Part shown: positions 45,564 through 54,709 of the stretch, piece by piece
Layout: the number at the start of each line of letters is the position of its first letter
Numbering within the stretch: the first letter of the stretch is position 1
NCBI GenBank assembly: GCA_016934855.1
Contig: JAFGSA010000023.1
Location: 35,424-99,423 of the forward strand
DNA length: 64,000 nucleotides
From: Elusimicrobiota bacterium
Lineage (GTDB): Bacteria; CG03; SLGR01; JAFGSA01
Direction: 5' to 3'
Made by a program: the position numbers and the translations under genes
The notes under the pieces: generated by a model
Told to the model about the DNA's origin: nothing
What the model saw: only the letters and a program-made list of their open reading frames with translations
Database searches by the model: none

Positions 45564-46841
45564 TTATCTCTTTTTTCTTAACAGTTCCTTCCAGCCGATA
45601 TCGCCCCGGTAATACATGCCTTCGAAATTTATGCCGGCGAGCGCACCGTATACTTTTTCCCTGGCATCCTCTATATCATCGCCCGTAGCGGCCACATTCA
45701 GAACCCGGCCGCCGGAAGTGTAGATGCCGCCGTCTTTGATAACGGTGCCGGCGTGGAATATCATGACGTCTTCAGGTATGGCATCCTGCCGGATATCTAT
45801 CTTCACGCCTTTTTTGTATTCTCCCGGATAGCCCTCCGAAGCCAGGACGACATCAAGACATGCCCCGCCCTTCCATGACAGGCCGGCCTTCTCCTCGTTC
45901 ATCAGGCTGAGCACCGCTTCCAGGAGATCGTTTTTCATCATGGGAAGCACAACTTCTGTTTCCGGGTCGCCGAAGCGCACGTTGAATTCCAGTACCCGCG
46001 GGTCGCCTGATTCCACCATGAGCCCCAGGTAAAGGACCCCCGAGTACCCTATGCCTTCCGAGGCCAGCCCGCCGAGCACGGGTTTCATTATCCTGTCTTC
46101 TATCCTCTTCATGACGGAATCATTTACCAGGGATGTAGGGGCGTAAGCTCCCATGCCCCCGGTATTGGGGCCTTTGTCTCCCTCGTATACTGCCTTGTGG
46201 TCCTGTGAAGGCACCATGAAGCTGTAGTTCTCCCCGCTCACGAACACCAGGATGGAAGCTTCTTCGCCCTTGAGCCTGTCTTCTATTACGACTCTTTCGC
46301 CCGCGGCGCCGAAGATCCTGTCTTCCATGAATTTTTTCAGCGCATCGCTTCCTTCATCGAAACTGCCGCTCAGGATGACGCCTTTTCCAGCGCACAGACC
46401 ATCGGCCTTTATTACGGGATCTTTCTTTGCCTTAAGGTATTCTTCGGCCTTCTTGCGGTCATCGAAAACCTCGAAATCCGCGGTGGGAACGGAATATTTT
46501 TTCATGAAGTTCTTTGCGAAAACTTTCGAACCCTCGAGCATAGCGGCTTTCCGCCCGGGGCCGAATATTCTTACACCCTCTTTTTCGAAATAATCCGTGA
46601 TCCCCTCGGCAAGCGGCTGCTCCGGACCGACTATGATAAGGTCTATGTCTTTTTCTTCGACAATCTTTTTCAGCCCGGCGAAACCCGGCGGCAGGGAGAA
46701 GGTGCCGGCTATTGCGGATATCCCGCCGTTCCCGGGGGCGCAGAATATCTTCCCCAGCAGAGGCGACTGCCTGAGCTTCCACACCAGCGCGTGTTCCCTT
46801 CCGCCGCCGCCTATGACCAGGACATTATATCTGCCGGTCAC
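45564..46841 (-). CDS. purD: Phosphoribosylamine-glycine ligase
   Basis: ATP-grasp ligase joining glycine to phosphoribosylamine. The N-terminus NVLVIGGGGREHALVWKL, the ATP site and GDPETEVVLPMM near the C-terminus are diagnostic. The frame is open to 46895, but the GTG at 46841 overlaps the purF stop (GTGA), has GAGGAAG upstream, and gives the family N-terminus and 425 residues. The extra upstream residues are purF sequence in another frame. Confidence 0.97.
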   Translation of the reverse strand: MTGRYNVLVIGGGGREHALVWKLRQSPLLGKIFCAPGNGGISAIAGTFSLPPGFAGLKKIVEEKDIDLIIVGPEQPLAEGITDYFEKEGVRIFGPGRKAAMLEGSKVFAKNFMKKYSVPTADFEVFDDRKKAEEYLKAKKDPVIKADGLCAGKGVILSGSFDEGSDALKKFMEDRIFGAAGERVVIEDRLKGEEASILVFVSGENYSFMVPSQDHKAVYEGDKGPNTGGMGAYAPTSLVNDSVMKRIEDRIMKPVLGGLASEGIGYSGVLYLGLMVESGDPRVLEFNVRFGDPETEVVLPMMKNDLLEAVLSLMNEEKAGLSWKGGACLDVVLASEGYPGEYKKGVKIDIRQDAIPEDVMIFHAGTVIKDGGIYTSGGRVLNVAATGDDIEDAREKVYGALAGINFEGMYYRGDIGWKELLRKKR

Positions 46842-48199
46842 TGCGGCTGCTTCCTCTTCCTGCAGGTCTTGAGTCTGTAATCCCCGTTGAAACACGCCAG
46901 GCAGTAATCCGCTTCTCGGCAGGCCTGGAGCAGCCCTTCTATGGAAAGATAATAAAGGCTGTCGACCCCGAGGAACTCTTTTATTTCGTCCACCGAATGT
47001 CTATTGGCGATAAGCTCTTCCGACGTGGGCGTGTCTATCCCGTAATAACATGAATTTTTTATCGGCGGTGAGGATATCAACAGATGGACTTCTCTTGCTC
47101 CGGCTTTGCGTATGGATTTCACGAGCTTCCTTGAAGTCGTACCCCTGACTATGGAATCGTCTATGATTATCACCCTTTTATCCTTAAGCACTTCTTTTAT
47201 GGGAGTCAGTTTTATCTTTACCCGGAAATCCCTTATACGCTGGTGAGGCTCTATGAATGTGCGCCCTATATAGTGGTTGCGCATGAAACCGAATTCCAGG
47301 GGGATGCCGCTCTCCTGGCTGTATCCCAGCGCCTGCATGTTCGCCGAATCCGGCACCGGCATCACCAGGTCGGCCTCTATCTTCTTCTCCCTTGCCAGCT
47401 GTCTGCCCATGCTCAGCCGCGCGCTGTAGACGCTCTGGTTGAACACCATGCTGTCCGGCCTTGCGAAGTATATGAGCTCGAATATGCAATGCTGGTGCGG
47501 CTGCTCTTTCAGGCGCAGTATCTTCTCTCCCGAAGCATCCAGGACGACCATCTCCCCCGGAGCAAGATCCCGCTTGTATTCCGCGTCGATTATATCGAAT
47601 GCACAGCTCTCAGACGAAAAGAATACCGAATCGCCTCTTACGCCCATCGACAGCGGCCTGTACCCGTAACTGTCTCTTACCGCTATGAGCTTACCGGGAA
47701 AAAGCACAAGAAGCGAAAACGCCCCCTCGAGCCTGTCCAGGACTATCTTCAGCCTGTCTTCCCAGCTTCCTTTCTCCTTTACAATCATCTTCAGTATGAG
47801 CTCGCTGTCGGTCTCGGTAGCGAAGATAACCCCCTCGCTTTCCAGTTTTTTTCTCCACCTGGAAGCGGAAGGTATGTTCCCGTTATGCGCTACCGCTATG
47901 GACTTACCCTGATAATCTACCACCAGCGGCTGTATGTTGTCGCAGGATGAGCTCCCTGTGGTGGAATACCTCACGTGCCCTATCGCGGAATCCCCTTTAA
48001 GCGCCCTGAGCGATTCCTCGGGAAAGACATCGCTGACAAGACCCATGCCGCGGCGCACGCAGAAATTCTTCTTCCTGCAGGATACGATCCCGGCGCTCTC
48101 CTGCCCCCTGTGCTGAAGAGCATAGAGCCCCAGGTACGTCAGCTCGGCGGCCGCGGAACTGTTCCATACTCCGTATATACCGCAGTATTCTTTACGCAT
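46838..48199 (-). CDS. purF: Amidophosphoribosyltransferase (PurF, Fe-S type)
   Basis: Committed step of purine synthesis: PRPP plus glutamine to phosphoribosylamine. A five-residue propeptide precedes the N-terminal nucleophile C6 (CGIYGVW). The PRPP loop VIIIDDSIVRGTT lies near residue 355. The protein has the cysteines of the B. subtilis-type [4Fe-4S] form (HQHCIFE, NSCYYGID and CLAC near the C-terminus), consistent with an oxygen-sensitive enzyme in an anaerobe. It overlaps purQ by 8 nt and purD by 4 nt. Confidence 0.97.
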   Translation of the reverse strand: MRKEYCGIYGVWNSSAAAELTYLGLYALQHRGQESAGIVSCRKKNFCVRRGMGLVSDVFPEESLRALKGDSAIGHVRYSTTGSSSCDNIQPLVVDYQGKSIAVAHNGNIPSASRWRKKLESEGVIFATETDSELILKMIVKEKGSWEDRLKIVLDRLEGAFSLLVLFPGKLIAVRDSYGYRPLSMGVRGDSVFFSSESCAFDIIDAEYKRDLAPGEMVVLDASGEKILRLKEQPHQHCIFELIYFARPDSMVFNQSVYSARLSMGRQLAREKKIEADLVMPVPDSANMQALGYSQESGIPLEFGFMRNHYIGRTFIEPHQRIRDFRVKIKLTPIKEVLKDKRVIIIDDSIVRGTTSRKLVKSIRKAGAREVHLLISSPPIKNSCYYGIDTPTSEELIANRHSVDEIKEFLGVDSLYYLSIEGLLQACREADYCLACFNGDYRLKTCRKRKQPQ

Positions 48200-48908
48200 T
48201 TTTCACCATATTTCTGAACAGTATCCTTCCCCAGGGTTTCACGCCAGAAGTCCTTGAAGCCGGGTGCTGAAATCCGCTGATAAACCTGTCCGGATGAGGC
48301 ATGAGCCCCAGCACGTTCCCCTGGCTGTTTACTATACCGGCGATATCCCCGTCCGAGCCGTTGGGGTTATCACGGTAAGTCAGGGCTATCTGTCCCTTAT
48401 CCTCAAGGCTCTTCACGGCGCTGCCTGCTATAAAACGCCCCTCGGCATGGGCTATGGGAAGATCTATCTCGTCGTCCATGCCCTTGAACCAGAAAAGTTT
48501 CCCGTTTATCCTGAGTCTGACCCACCTGCAGATAAAAACGCCGCCCGAATTCAGCCCCAGGGATACCTTTTCGGCGCTGTCCATGTCCGGGAGAAGCCCG
48601 GATTTAACAAGGACCTGGAATCCGTTGCAGATTCCCAGCACCATGCGACCGTCTCTTATGAAATCCTTTACCGATTTTTCCAGCTTATACTTCAGGAATA
48701 TTGAAAAGACCTTACCAGCGCCGAGATCGTCACCGTAGGAAAACCCTCCCGGAATCACAAGTATAGCAAAATCCTTGAGCTTTTTCCTGTTCCCGGCCAG
48801 TTCGTTTATATGCACTATGGAGGCATCGGCTCCCGCCTCCTTCAGGCTGAACCATGATTCGTAGTCGTTATTGGTCCCGGGCGCTTTCAGTACCAGAGCT
48901 TTTTTCAC
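48192..48908 (-). CDS. purQ: FGAM synthase glutaminase subunit PurQ
   Basis: Class I glutamine amidotransferase that feeds ammonia to PurL. It has nucleophile C94 in LGICNGFQVL, and His/Glu near the C-terminus around MPHPDRF. GTNNDYE at the N-terminus is typical. The 238 residues match stand-alone PurQ. It lies 9 nt after purL and is part of the three-subunit PurSLQ system. Confidence 0.97.
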   Translation of the reverse strand: MKKALVLKAPGTNNDYESWFSLKEAGADASIVHINELAGNRKKLKDFAILVIPGGFSYGDDLGAGKVFSIFLKYKLEKSVKDFIRDGRMVLGICNGFQVLVKSGLLPDMDSAEKVSLGLNSGGVFICRWVRLRINGKLFWFKGMDDEIDLPIAHAEGRFIAGSAVKSLEDKGQIALTYRDNPNGSDGDIAGIVNSQGNVLGLMPHPDRFISGFQHPASRTSGVKPWGRILFRNMVKNA

Positions 48909-48917
48909 TTCGCCTCC

Positions 48918-51326
48918 CTACCACTTTACCGGGGCTTTCCATATCTTCTTGAGCCCCGCGACATCCTCTTCCAGTATTGTTTTGCCGGTCGTGCCGCGGA
49001 TCTTCAGCACCGCAGCGGCGGTGGTCTTCCCTATCCGGTAAAACGGTATTCCCCCGAACACCTTTTCCGCTTTTTTTCTGCTGCCCGGAGCGACTTCCGC
49101 GAGGAACCTGGAATTACTCTCGGAAAACATAAGAACGGCATCGGTACCGGCTCCGGAGTTTGCGGTTCCGCCTGTATCAAGGCGGATCCCCTCAAGATTA
49201 ACGTCGGCCCCTATGCCGGAAAAACACATCTCCGCCAGGGCCAGGGCAAGACCCCCTTCGCTCATATCATGGCAGCTCCTGAATAGGCCCCTGCTTACAG
49301 CTTCCTGCACCGCAAGGAGCGTTTTCACGGAAACACCTTCCCTGAGCCTGGGAAGGACTCCTCCCTCGAGACCGGCGGTCGCGGAAAACAGAGAACATCC
49401 GGTTTCATCGTAGGTATCCCCCACTGCGTATATGAAATTGCCTTCTTCCTTGAAATCCGATCCCGGCGCCCTGGAGACATCATCTACCGGCGCAACGCAT
49501 GTTATAAGGAGCGTCCCGGGTATATTTATCTTCCTGGTCCTGTCTCCTTCTTTCAGAGTATAGCAGTTATTAAGGCTGTCCTTTCCGGAACAGAAAGGCA
49601 CCCCCAGCATTCTGCCCGCGTCGTAGCATCCGCGGGACGCCCTGACCAGGTCCCCCAGTATCCTCTCTTCGTCCGTGTCGCCCCAGCAGAAATTATCCAT
49701 GAACGCCGCGCGGTCTATCCTTCCGCCGCATGCCACCAGGTTCCTTGCCGCCTCTTCGCAGTTGGCCAGGGCCATGAAGTAGGCATCCTTAAGACCGTAC
49801 ATGTAATTTATCCCGAGCCCCACGGCTATCCCGCTCTTTTTTCCCAATACCGGCCTCGTAACGCACCCGTCCTGCGGGGCATCCTGCGAAACGCCGGACA
49901 GGGGCTTTATAACCGATCCCCCCTGCACCTCGTGATCATACTGCCTGGTTACGGTTTCCTTGCAGGCCACGCTTGGATGGGCCAGCATCTTCCTGAGTAT
50001 CCCCGGGATGCTGACGCTTTCCAGTGAGACAGGGGTTTCCCCGGGTTTCCGCCATACTGCCTTCTTCTTCATAACGGGGAACCTGTTGTGTATGAAATCC
50101 ATATCCAGGTCCGCTTCCCTGCCGCCGTTATAGAACACTTCCAGTCTCCCGGTATCCGTAAACTCGCCAAGCACAGCCCATTCTACGTCTTCGCTTTCCA
50201 GCAGCCCCGTCAGCTCTTCCAGGTTCTCCCGGGGCACGCTCAACACCATCCTTTCCTGTGACTCGGACAGGAATATCTCCCAGGGGCTTATATTTTTGTA
50301 CTTGAGCGGGGCTTTTTCCAGGTCAACCCTGGCGCCGCAGTCTTTCCCCATCTCCCCTATGGCGGACGAGAATCCGCCGGCGCCGCAGTCCGTGATCGCG
50401 GTGAACAGCTCCCTGTCTCTTATCTTCACCAGAACGTCGGTGAACTTCTTCTCGGTTATCGGATCGCCTATCTGCACGCATGCGACATCGGTTTCCTCGT
50501 TAAGGCTTATGGAAGAAAACGTCGCGCCGTGGATACCGTCTCTTCCGGTCCTGCCCCCTATAGCCACTATCAGTTCTCCCGTACTCACTTTCTTATCAAC
50601 GAATTTTCTCGGCATCACCCCGACCGTACCGCAATACACCAGGGGATTAAATATGTATTTCCCGGAAAAAATAATCGCGCCGCTGGATGTCGGTATCCCC
50701 ATCCTGTTGCCGTAATCCCTGACCCCTTTCACGACGCCCTTGAATATCCTCTTCGGGTGAAGGATCCCCCTGGGCAGCCGGTCCATGGGATAATCTACGG
50801 GTCCGAAACAGAAGACATCTATGTTGAGGACCGGTTTTGCGCCGCGGCCGCAGCCCAGCACGTCTCTTATCACCCCCCCTATGCCTGTCGCCGCGCCGCC
50901 GTAAGGCTCTATGGCGGACGGATGGTTATGCGTCTCCACTTTCATGGCGATAGCGTCATCCCGGTCCAGTTCTATCACTCCCGCGTTGTCCTTGAATACG
51001 GAAAGGCAGTATTTTTTATCAAGCTCCCTAGTGACCCTGAAAATTGTCTCCTTCAATAGATTTCTTATGGTCTCCTTAGCGGACGTGTTGCCTTTTTCGT
51101 CGATCTCCTCGTACTCGATAATACCTGTCATGGTCTTATGAACGCAATGCTCGCTCCAGGTCTGCGCTATTATTTCTATCTCCATAAGCGAAGGGTTCCT
51201 GCCCAGTTTTCTGAAATAATCCTGCACTGTTTTCATCTCCTGGAGGTTCAGGGACAAAAGCATCCTGCCGGAAAGTTCCGAAAGCTCCTTATCAGAAAGC
51301 TGGTTCAGGTCTATCTTATCCGGCAT
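48918..51326 (-). CDS. purL: FGAM synthase large subunit PurL (small type)
   Basis: ATP-dependent amidation of FGAR. The 802 residues correspond to the small PurL that works with separate PurS and PurQ. Motifs seen are AQTWSEHCVHKT, KVETHNHPSAIEPYGGAATG (nucleotide site), DCGAGGFSSAIGEM and CHDMSEGGLALALAEM. It overlaps purS by 11 nt. Confidence 0.98.
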   Translation of the reverse strand: MPDKIDLNQLSDKELSELSGRMLLSLNLQEMKTVQDYFRKLGRNPSLMEIEIIAQTWSEHCVHKTMTGIIEYEEIDEKGNTSAKETIRNLLKETIFRVTRELDKKYCLSVFKDNAGVIELDRDDAIAMKVETHNHPSAIEPYGGAATGIGGVIRDVLGCGRGAKPVLNIDVFCFGPVDYPMDRLPRGILHPKRIFKGVVKGVRDYGNRMGIPTSSGAIIFSGKYIFNPLVYCGTVGVMPRKFVDKKVSTGELIVAIGGRTGRDGIHGATFSSISLNEETDVACVQIGDPITEKKFTDVLVKIRDRELFTAITDCGAGGFSSAIGEMGKDCGARVDLEKAPLKYKNISPWEIFLSESQERMVLSVPRENLEELTGLLESEDVEWAVLGEFTDTGRLEVFYNGGREADLDMDFIHNRFPVMKKKAVWRKPGETPVSLESVSIPGILRKMLAHPSVACKETVTRQYDHEVQGGSVIKPLSGVSQDAPQDGCVTRPVLGKKSGIAVGLGINYMYGLKDAYFMALANCEEAARNLVACGGRIDRAAFMDNFCWGDTDEERILGDLVRASRGCYDAGRMLGVPFCSGKDSLNNCYTLKEGDRTRKINIPGTLLITCVAPVDDVSRAPGSDFKEEGNFIYAVGDTYDETGCSLFSATAGLEGGVLPRLREGVSVKTLLAVQEAVSRGLFRSCHDMSEGGLALALAEMCFSGIGADVNLEGIRLDTGGTANSGAGTDAVLMFSESNSRFLAEVAPGSRKKAEKVFGGIPFYRIGKTTAAAVLKIRGTTGKTILEEDVAGLKKIWKAPVKW

Positions 51327-51789
51327 TTATCTCGGCCCTTTCTATAATCTTGTTATAAAGAAGTTTCTCAGCTATATACGCTGACTCTTCGGCTGAAACC
51401 CCGCCCTCGCGGCTCAATACATACCTGCGCGCGGTCCTGGCTCTTACTATGCCGCGTATTCCCATTATATCCAGGGCCTCGAGCACCCTGACCGCGCCTA
51501 TATCGAGTACGCCTTCCCTGAAGAAGACGACTATCTCCGAACCTTTCATGTTTTTCCTGTCGACCGAGTACTCTTCGATCACGCTGTCGGTAAGAAGTTC
51601 CTTGCCTATCCGCTGCCTCAGCTCGCCCTCTTTTTCACCCAGATCTCCGTAAAGGTAAAAAAGATTGCCCGTGTAGATGCCGGTTACGCCTTTTATGCCC
51701 AGGTCCGAGAGTTCTTCGCACAGTTCACTGCCTCTCGGATCGGCGCCCCTGCTGTATACTTCAAAGAAATATTCTTTTTCGCTGGTCAT
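51316..51789 (-). CDS. purS: Tandem-duplicated PurS subunit of FGAM synthase
   Basis: PurS normally has about 80 residues and dimerises to bridge PurL and PurQ. This 157-residue protein contains two PurS-like halves, 5-77 and 83-154. VYSRGADPRG with GKELLTDSVIEEYSV in the first half corresponds to VFFREGVLDIGAV with AEKLLYNKIIERAEI in the second. It would thus be a covalent PurS dimer, the arrangement found as the N-terminal domain of large PurL. Position directly before purL and the 11-nt overlap support the assignment. Confidence 0.85.
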   Translation of the reverse strand: MTSEKEYFFEVYSRGADPRGSELCEELSDLGIKGVTGIYTGNLFYLYGDLGEKEGELRQRIGKELLTDSVIEEYSVDRKNMKGSEIVVFFREGVLDIGAVRVLEALDIMGIRGIVRARTARRYVLSREGGVSAEESAYIAEKLLYNKIIERAEINAG

Positions 51790-51813
51790 GAATCTAATGA
51801 GGAATACCGGTTT

Positions 51814-53337
51814 CTATTCCCACTCGATCGTTCCGGGAGGCTTATTGGTTATATCGTAGACGACCCTGTTTACGCCGGGTATCTCGTTCACTATCCTGGT
51901 TGATATTTCGCTTAAGACCCTGTGAGGTATATGGGCCCAGTTGGCAGTCATCGCGTCTTTTGATTCGACAAATCTCAGGGCCAGGACGTTTTCGTATGTC
52001 CTTGCGTCTCCCATCACTCCGACGCTCTTGACGGGAAGAAAGACCGGAAACGCCTGCCATAATTTGTAGTATATTTCATGTTTTTTCAGCTCCTGGTCTA
52101 TGATCACATCGGCTTTTCTAAGTATCGTTATCCTCCTGCGGTTTACCGCGCCGACTATCCTGACGGCAAGGCCCGGACCCGGAAAAGGATGCTGGTCTAT
52201 GATCTCCCCGGGCACGCCGAGCTTCCGACCTATTATCCGAACTTCGTCCTTGTAAAGGCTGTTAAACGGCTCTACGAGTTTAAGCTTGAGCTTTTTGGGA
52301 AGACCGCCGACATTATGGTGGGTCTTGATAACCGAGGATTTGGTACCGGCCCGCGCCGATTCGATCACGTCCGGGTAAAGGGTACCCTGAGCCAGGTGAG
52401 TTATGCCCGGTATCCGGGAGGCCTCTTCCATGAATACCCTGATAAATTCCCTACCTATTATCTTCCTCTTCTTCTCCGGGTCCTTGACTCCCTTCAATAC
52501 CTTCAGGAACCTTTGCGAACATTCCACCATATTGACTTTAAGCCCCATCTTGCCTATAAGTATCTCTTCCACCTTCACCCGGTCCTTGTACCTGGTCAGA
52601 CCGTGATCAACGAAGACAGGGAAGAACCTGTCCCCTACGGCTTTCTTTATCAGAACGGAGGCTATGCTGGAATCAACTCCTCCGGATAGCGCCATTATAA
52701 CCCTGCCGGACCCCACCTGCTTTCTTATCAGCCTTATTTCCGCGTCTATCCATTTCCCCAGGTTCCAGTCCTTCGCGGCACCGCATATGTTGAACAGGAA
52801 ATTCTTTAGTATATCCGGCCCTTTTTCGGTATGGCCGACTTCCGGGTGGAACTGGACACCGTATATCTTTTTACGGATGCTGCCCATTGCGGCGACAGGG
52901 ATGCTGCCGGTCTTTGCCAATACCCTGAAACCTTCCGGTAGCGTCTCAACCCTGTCGAAATGGCTCATCCACACCCTGGTGTATCCGGGTATTCCCCTGA
53001 ACAGCGTCTCTTTCCTCACTATCTGAAGGGAGGCGCTCCCGTATTCCCTGTTATCCTTCCTCTCGACTTTGCCGCCCAGCGTATGCGCCAGTATCTGCAT
53101 CCCGTAGCAGATGCCCAGGATCGGCACATTCAGCCCGAATATCCTCTTATCCAGGTACGGGGCTCCTTCTTCCTTGAGAGAATACGGCGAACCCGACAGG
53201 ATTATGCCCTTGATGGATTTTTTTTCTGAATAAGGGATCCTGTTGAACGGGTATATCCGGCTGTTAACGCCGTATTCCCTTATCCTCCTGCAGATGAGAT
53301 GCGTATACTGTGAACCGAAATCTATGACGATTATCAT
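51814..53337 (-). CDS. guaA: GMP synthase (glutamine-hydrolysing)
   Basis: Amidates XMP to GMP. The glutaminase domain has C77 in LGICYGMQILA and FHPEVGHTEKG. The PP-loop ATP pyrophosphatase domain has ALSGGVDSSIA near residue 210. The dimerisation domain ends in the family C-terminus GTIEWE. At 507 residues it has normal length. It lies between guaB3 and purS. An AGGAA lies 8-10 nt before the ATG. Confidence 0.98.
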   Translation of the reverse strand: MIIVIDFGSQYTHLICRRIREYGVNSRIYPFNRIPYSEKKSIKGIILSGSPYSLKEEGAPYLDKRIFGLNVPILGICYGMQILAHTLGGKVERKDNREYGSASLQIVRKETLFRGIPGYTRVWMSHFDRVETLPEGFRVLAKTGSIPVAAMGSIRKKIYGVQFHPEVGHTEKGPDILKNFLFNICGAAKDWNLGKWIDAEIRLIRKQVGSGRVIMALSGGVDSSIASVLIKKAVGDRFFPVFVDHGLTRYKDRVKVEEILIGKMGLKVNMVECSQRFLKVLKGVKDPEKKRKIIGREFIRVFMEEASRIPGITHLAQGTLYPDVIESARAGTKSSVIKTHHNVGGLPKKLKLKLVEPFNSLYKDEVRIIGRKLGVPGEIIDQHPFPGPGLAVRIVGAVNRRRITILRKADVIIDQELKKHEIYYKLWQAFPVFLPVKSVGVMGDARTYENVLALRFVESKDAMTANWAHIPHRVLSEISTRIVNEIPGVNRVVYDITNKPPGTIEWE

Positions 53338-53440
53338 TGGTTAATTCCTGTTAATCGGACTTATATAATGTTTCCGGATGGCCTTTGGTTAAATATACCT
53401 GATTTCCTCGGCAGACTCCGCCTCTTTCAGCAGCAGCCTT

Positions 53441-54574
53441 TTATTTGCTCATGCCGAGCTTCTGGGCTCTCTGATATATCTTGCCCTCTTTTTTTATCTC
53501 GGGAGCTATTATCAGCTGGCTCTTCTCGTGAAATTCCTTGATATTCCTGGCGCCGCAGCAGCTCATAGAGAGTTTTATCGCGCCTACTATATTCTGCGTT
53601 CCGTCATCTATCTTCGCCGGACCGTAGAGTATCTCTTCCAAACCGCCCATTATGCCTACCCTTATCCTCGTGCCCCTGGGCAGATACGGATGAGGCAGGG
53701 CCATTCCCCAGTGGTATCCTTTTCCGGGAGCTTCCTTTGCCTTGGCGAAAGTATTTCCCAGCATGACCAGGTCGGCGCCGCTGGCGAAAGCCTTGCATAT
53801 ATCGGCCCCCTGGGTCATCCCTCCGTCAGTTACGATAGCAACGTACCTGCCACTCTCCTTGAAGTACTCGTCCCTGGCCCTGGCACAGTCTATCGTAGCC
53901 GTGACCTGCGGAACGCCCAATCCCAGCACGCCGCGCGTCGTACATGCGGCCCCGGGGCCTATACCCACGAGCACCGCGCTTGCTCCCACGCGCATAAGAT
54001 CGAGCGCCACTTCGTATGTCACGCAGTTGCCGAGTATGACGGGTATTTCCATCTTCTTGATGAAATTCTCCAGGTTCACGGAAGGATTGTTCTTGGAATA
54101 ATAGTTCGTCGTCAGCACCGTAGCCTGAAGACAGAAGATATCCGTTCCCGCTTCGCGGCTTATCTTTCCCAGCCTTTCCGCCTGCATGGGTGTCGCCGAG
54201 ACGCATACCCTTACGCCTTCGCTCTTAATTTCTTCTATGACCTTTTTCACCAGCTCGTCTTTTATCGGGTTCTTATATATTTTCTGGAGAAGAGGCGTCA
54301 CTTCCTCCGGTGGGACCGATATTATCTCTTCGAGTACTTCTTCCGGATCCGAATACCTGGTGTAAATACCCTCCAGGTTGAGCACCGCCAGGCCGCCGAG
54401 CTTTCCCATAGCTATGGCAAACTTGGGGTTTACAACGCCGTCCATGGCGCTTGCCAGCACCGGTATATCCAGTTTTATGTCGCCTATGCTCGCACCCGCA
54501 TCAACGTCTTCCGGGTCCAGGGTCTCCCTCCCGGGGACAATAGCCACTTCATCGAAACCGTATGCTCTTTCCAT
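53441..54574 (-). CDS. GuaB3-type IMP dehydrogenase-family protein (no CBS domains)
   Basis: A (beta/alpha)8 oxidoreductase of the IMPDH/GMP reductase family, expected to convert IMP to XMP ahead of GuaA. The active-site loop GIGPGAACTTRGVLG contains C211. The 377-residue length, the absence of the CBS (Bateman) insertion and wording such as GVPQVTATIDCARARDEY match the GuaB3 subgroup of actinobacteria and cyanobacteria rather than canonical GuaB. A GMP reductase role is possible, but location upstream of guaA favours IMPDH. GGAGGAG precedes the ATG. Confidence 0.88.
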   Translation of the reverse strand: MERAYGFDEVAIVPGRETLDPEDVDAGASIGDIKLDIPVLASAMDGVVNPKFAIAMGKLGGLAVLNLEGIYTRYSDPEEVLEEIISVPPEEVTPLLQKIYKNPIKDELVKKVIEEIKSEGVRVCVSATPMQAERLGKISREAGTDIFCLQATVLTTNYYSKNNPSVNLENFIKKMEIPVILGNCVTYEVALDLMRVGASAVLVGIGPGAACTTRGVLGLGVPQVTATIDCARARDEYFKESGRYVAIVTDGGMTQGADICKAFASGADLVMLGNTFAKAKEAPGKGYHWGMALPHPYLPRGTRIRVGIMGGLEEILYGPAKIDDGTQNIVGAIKLSMSCCGARNIKEFHEKSQLIIAPEIKKEGKIYQRAQKLGMSK

Positions 54575-54642
54575 CTCTCCTCCTGTCTTTATGTTCTGAT
54601 TACAGATATTGAACCTTGTTATCTCCCGCCGTTATTCCGAAA

Positions 54643-54671
54643 ATTGTATGAAAAACCGTATTATTATGCAA
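54643..54671 (-). promoter_or_regulatory. Promoter of the guaB3-pur-car operon
   Basis: On the minus strand TTGCAT (54666-54671) and TACAAT (54643-54648) are 17 bp apart, giving a leader of about 60 nt with a good Shine-Dalgarno before guaB3. No purine riboswitch fits in this short leader. Confidence 0.5.
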
Positions 54672-54709
54672 ACGTACCGCAGGAACCCCCGCCCCGCCCT
54701 CTTTTCTGG

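Noticed and set aside
46842..46895. N-terminal extension of PurD
   Set aside because: The extra residues overlap purF and have no family match. GTG at 46841 with a GTGA overlap and ribosome-binding site explains the start.
54575..54642. Purine or PRPP riboswitch before guaB3
   Set aside because: The leader between the predicted promoter and the start is only about 60 nt and shows no three-way-junction or known aptamer pattern.
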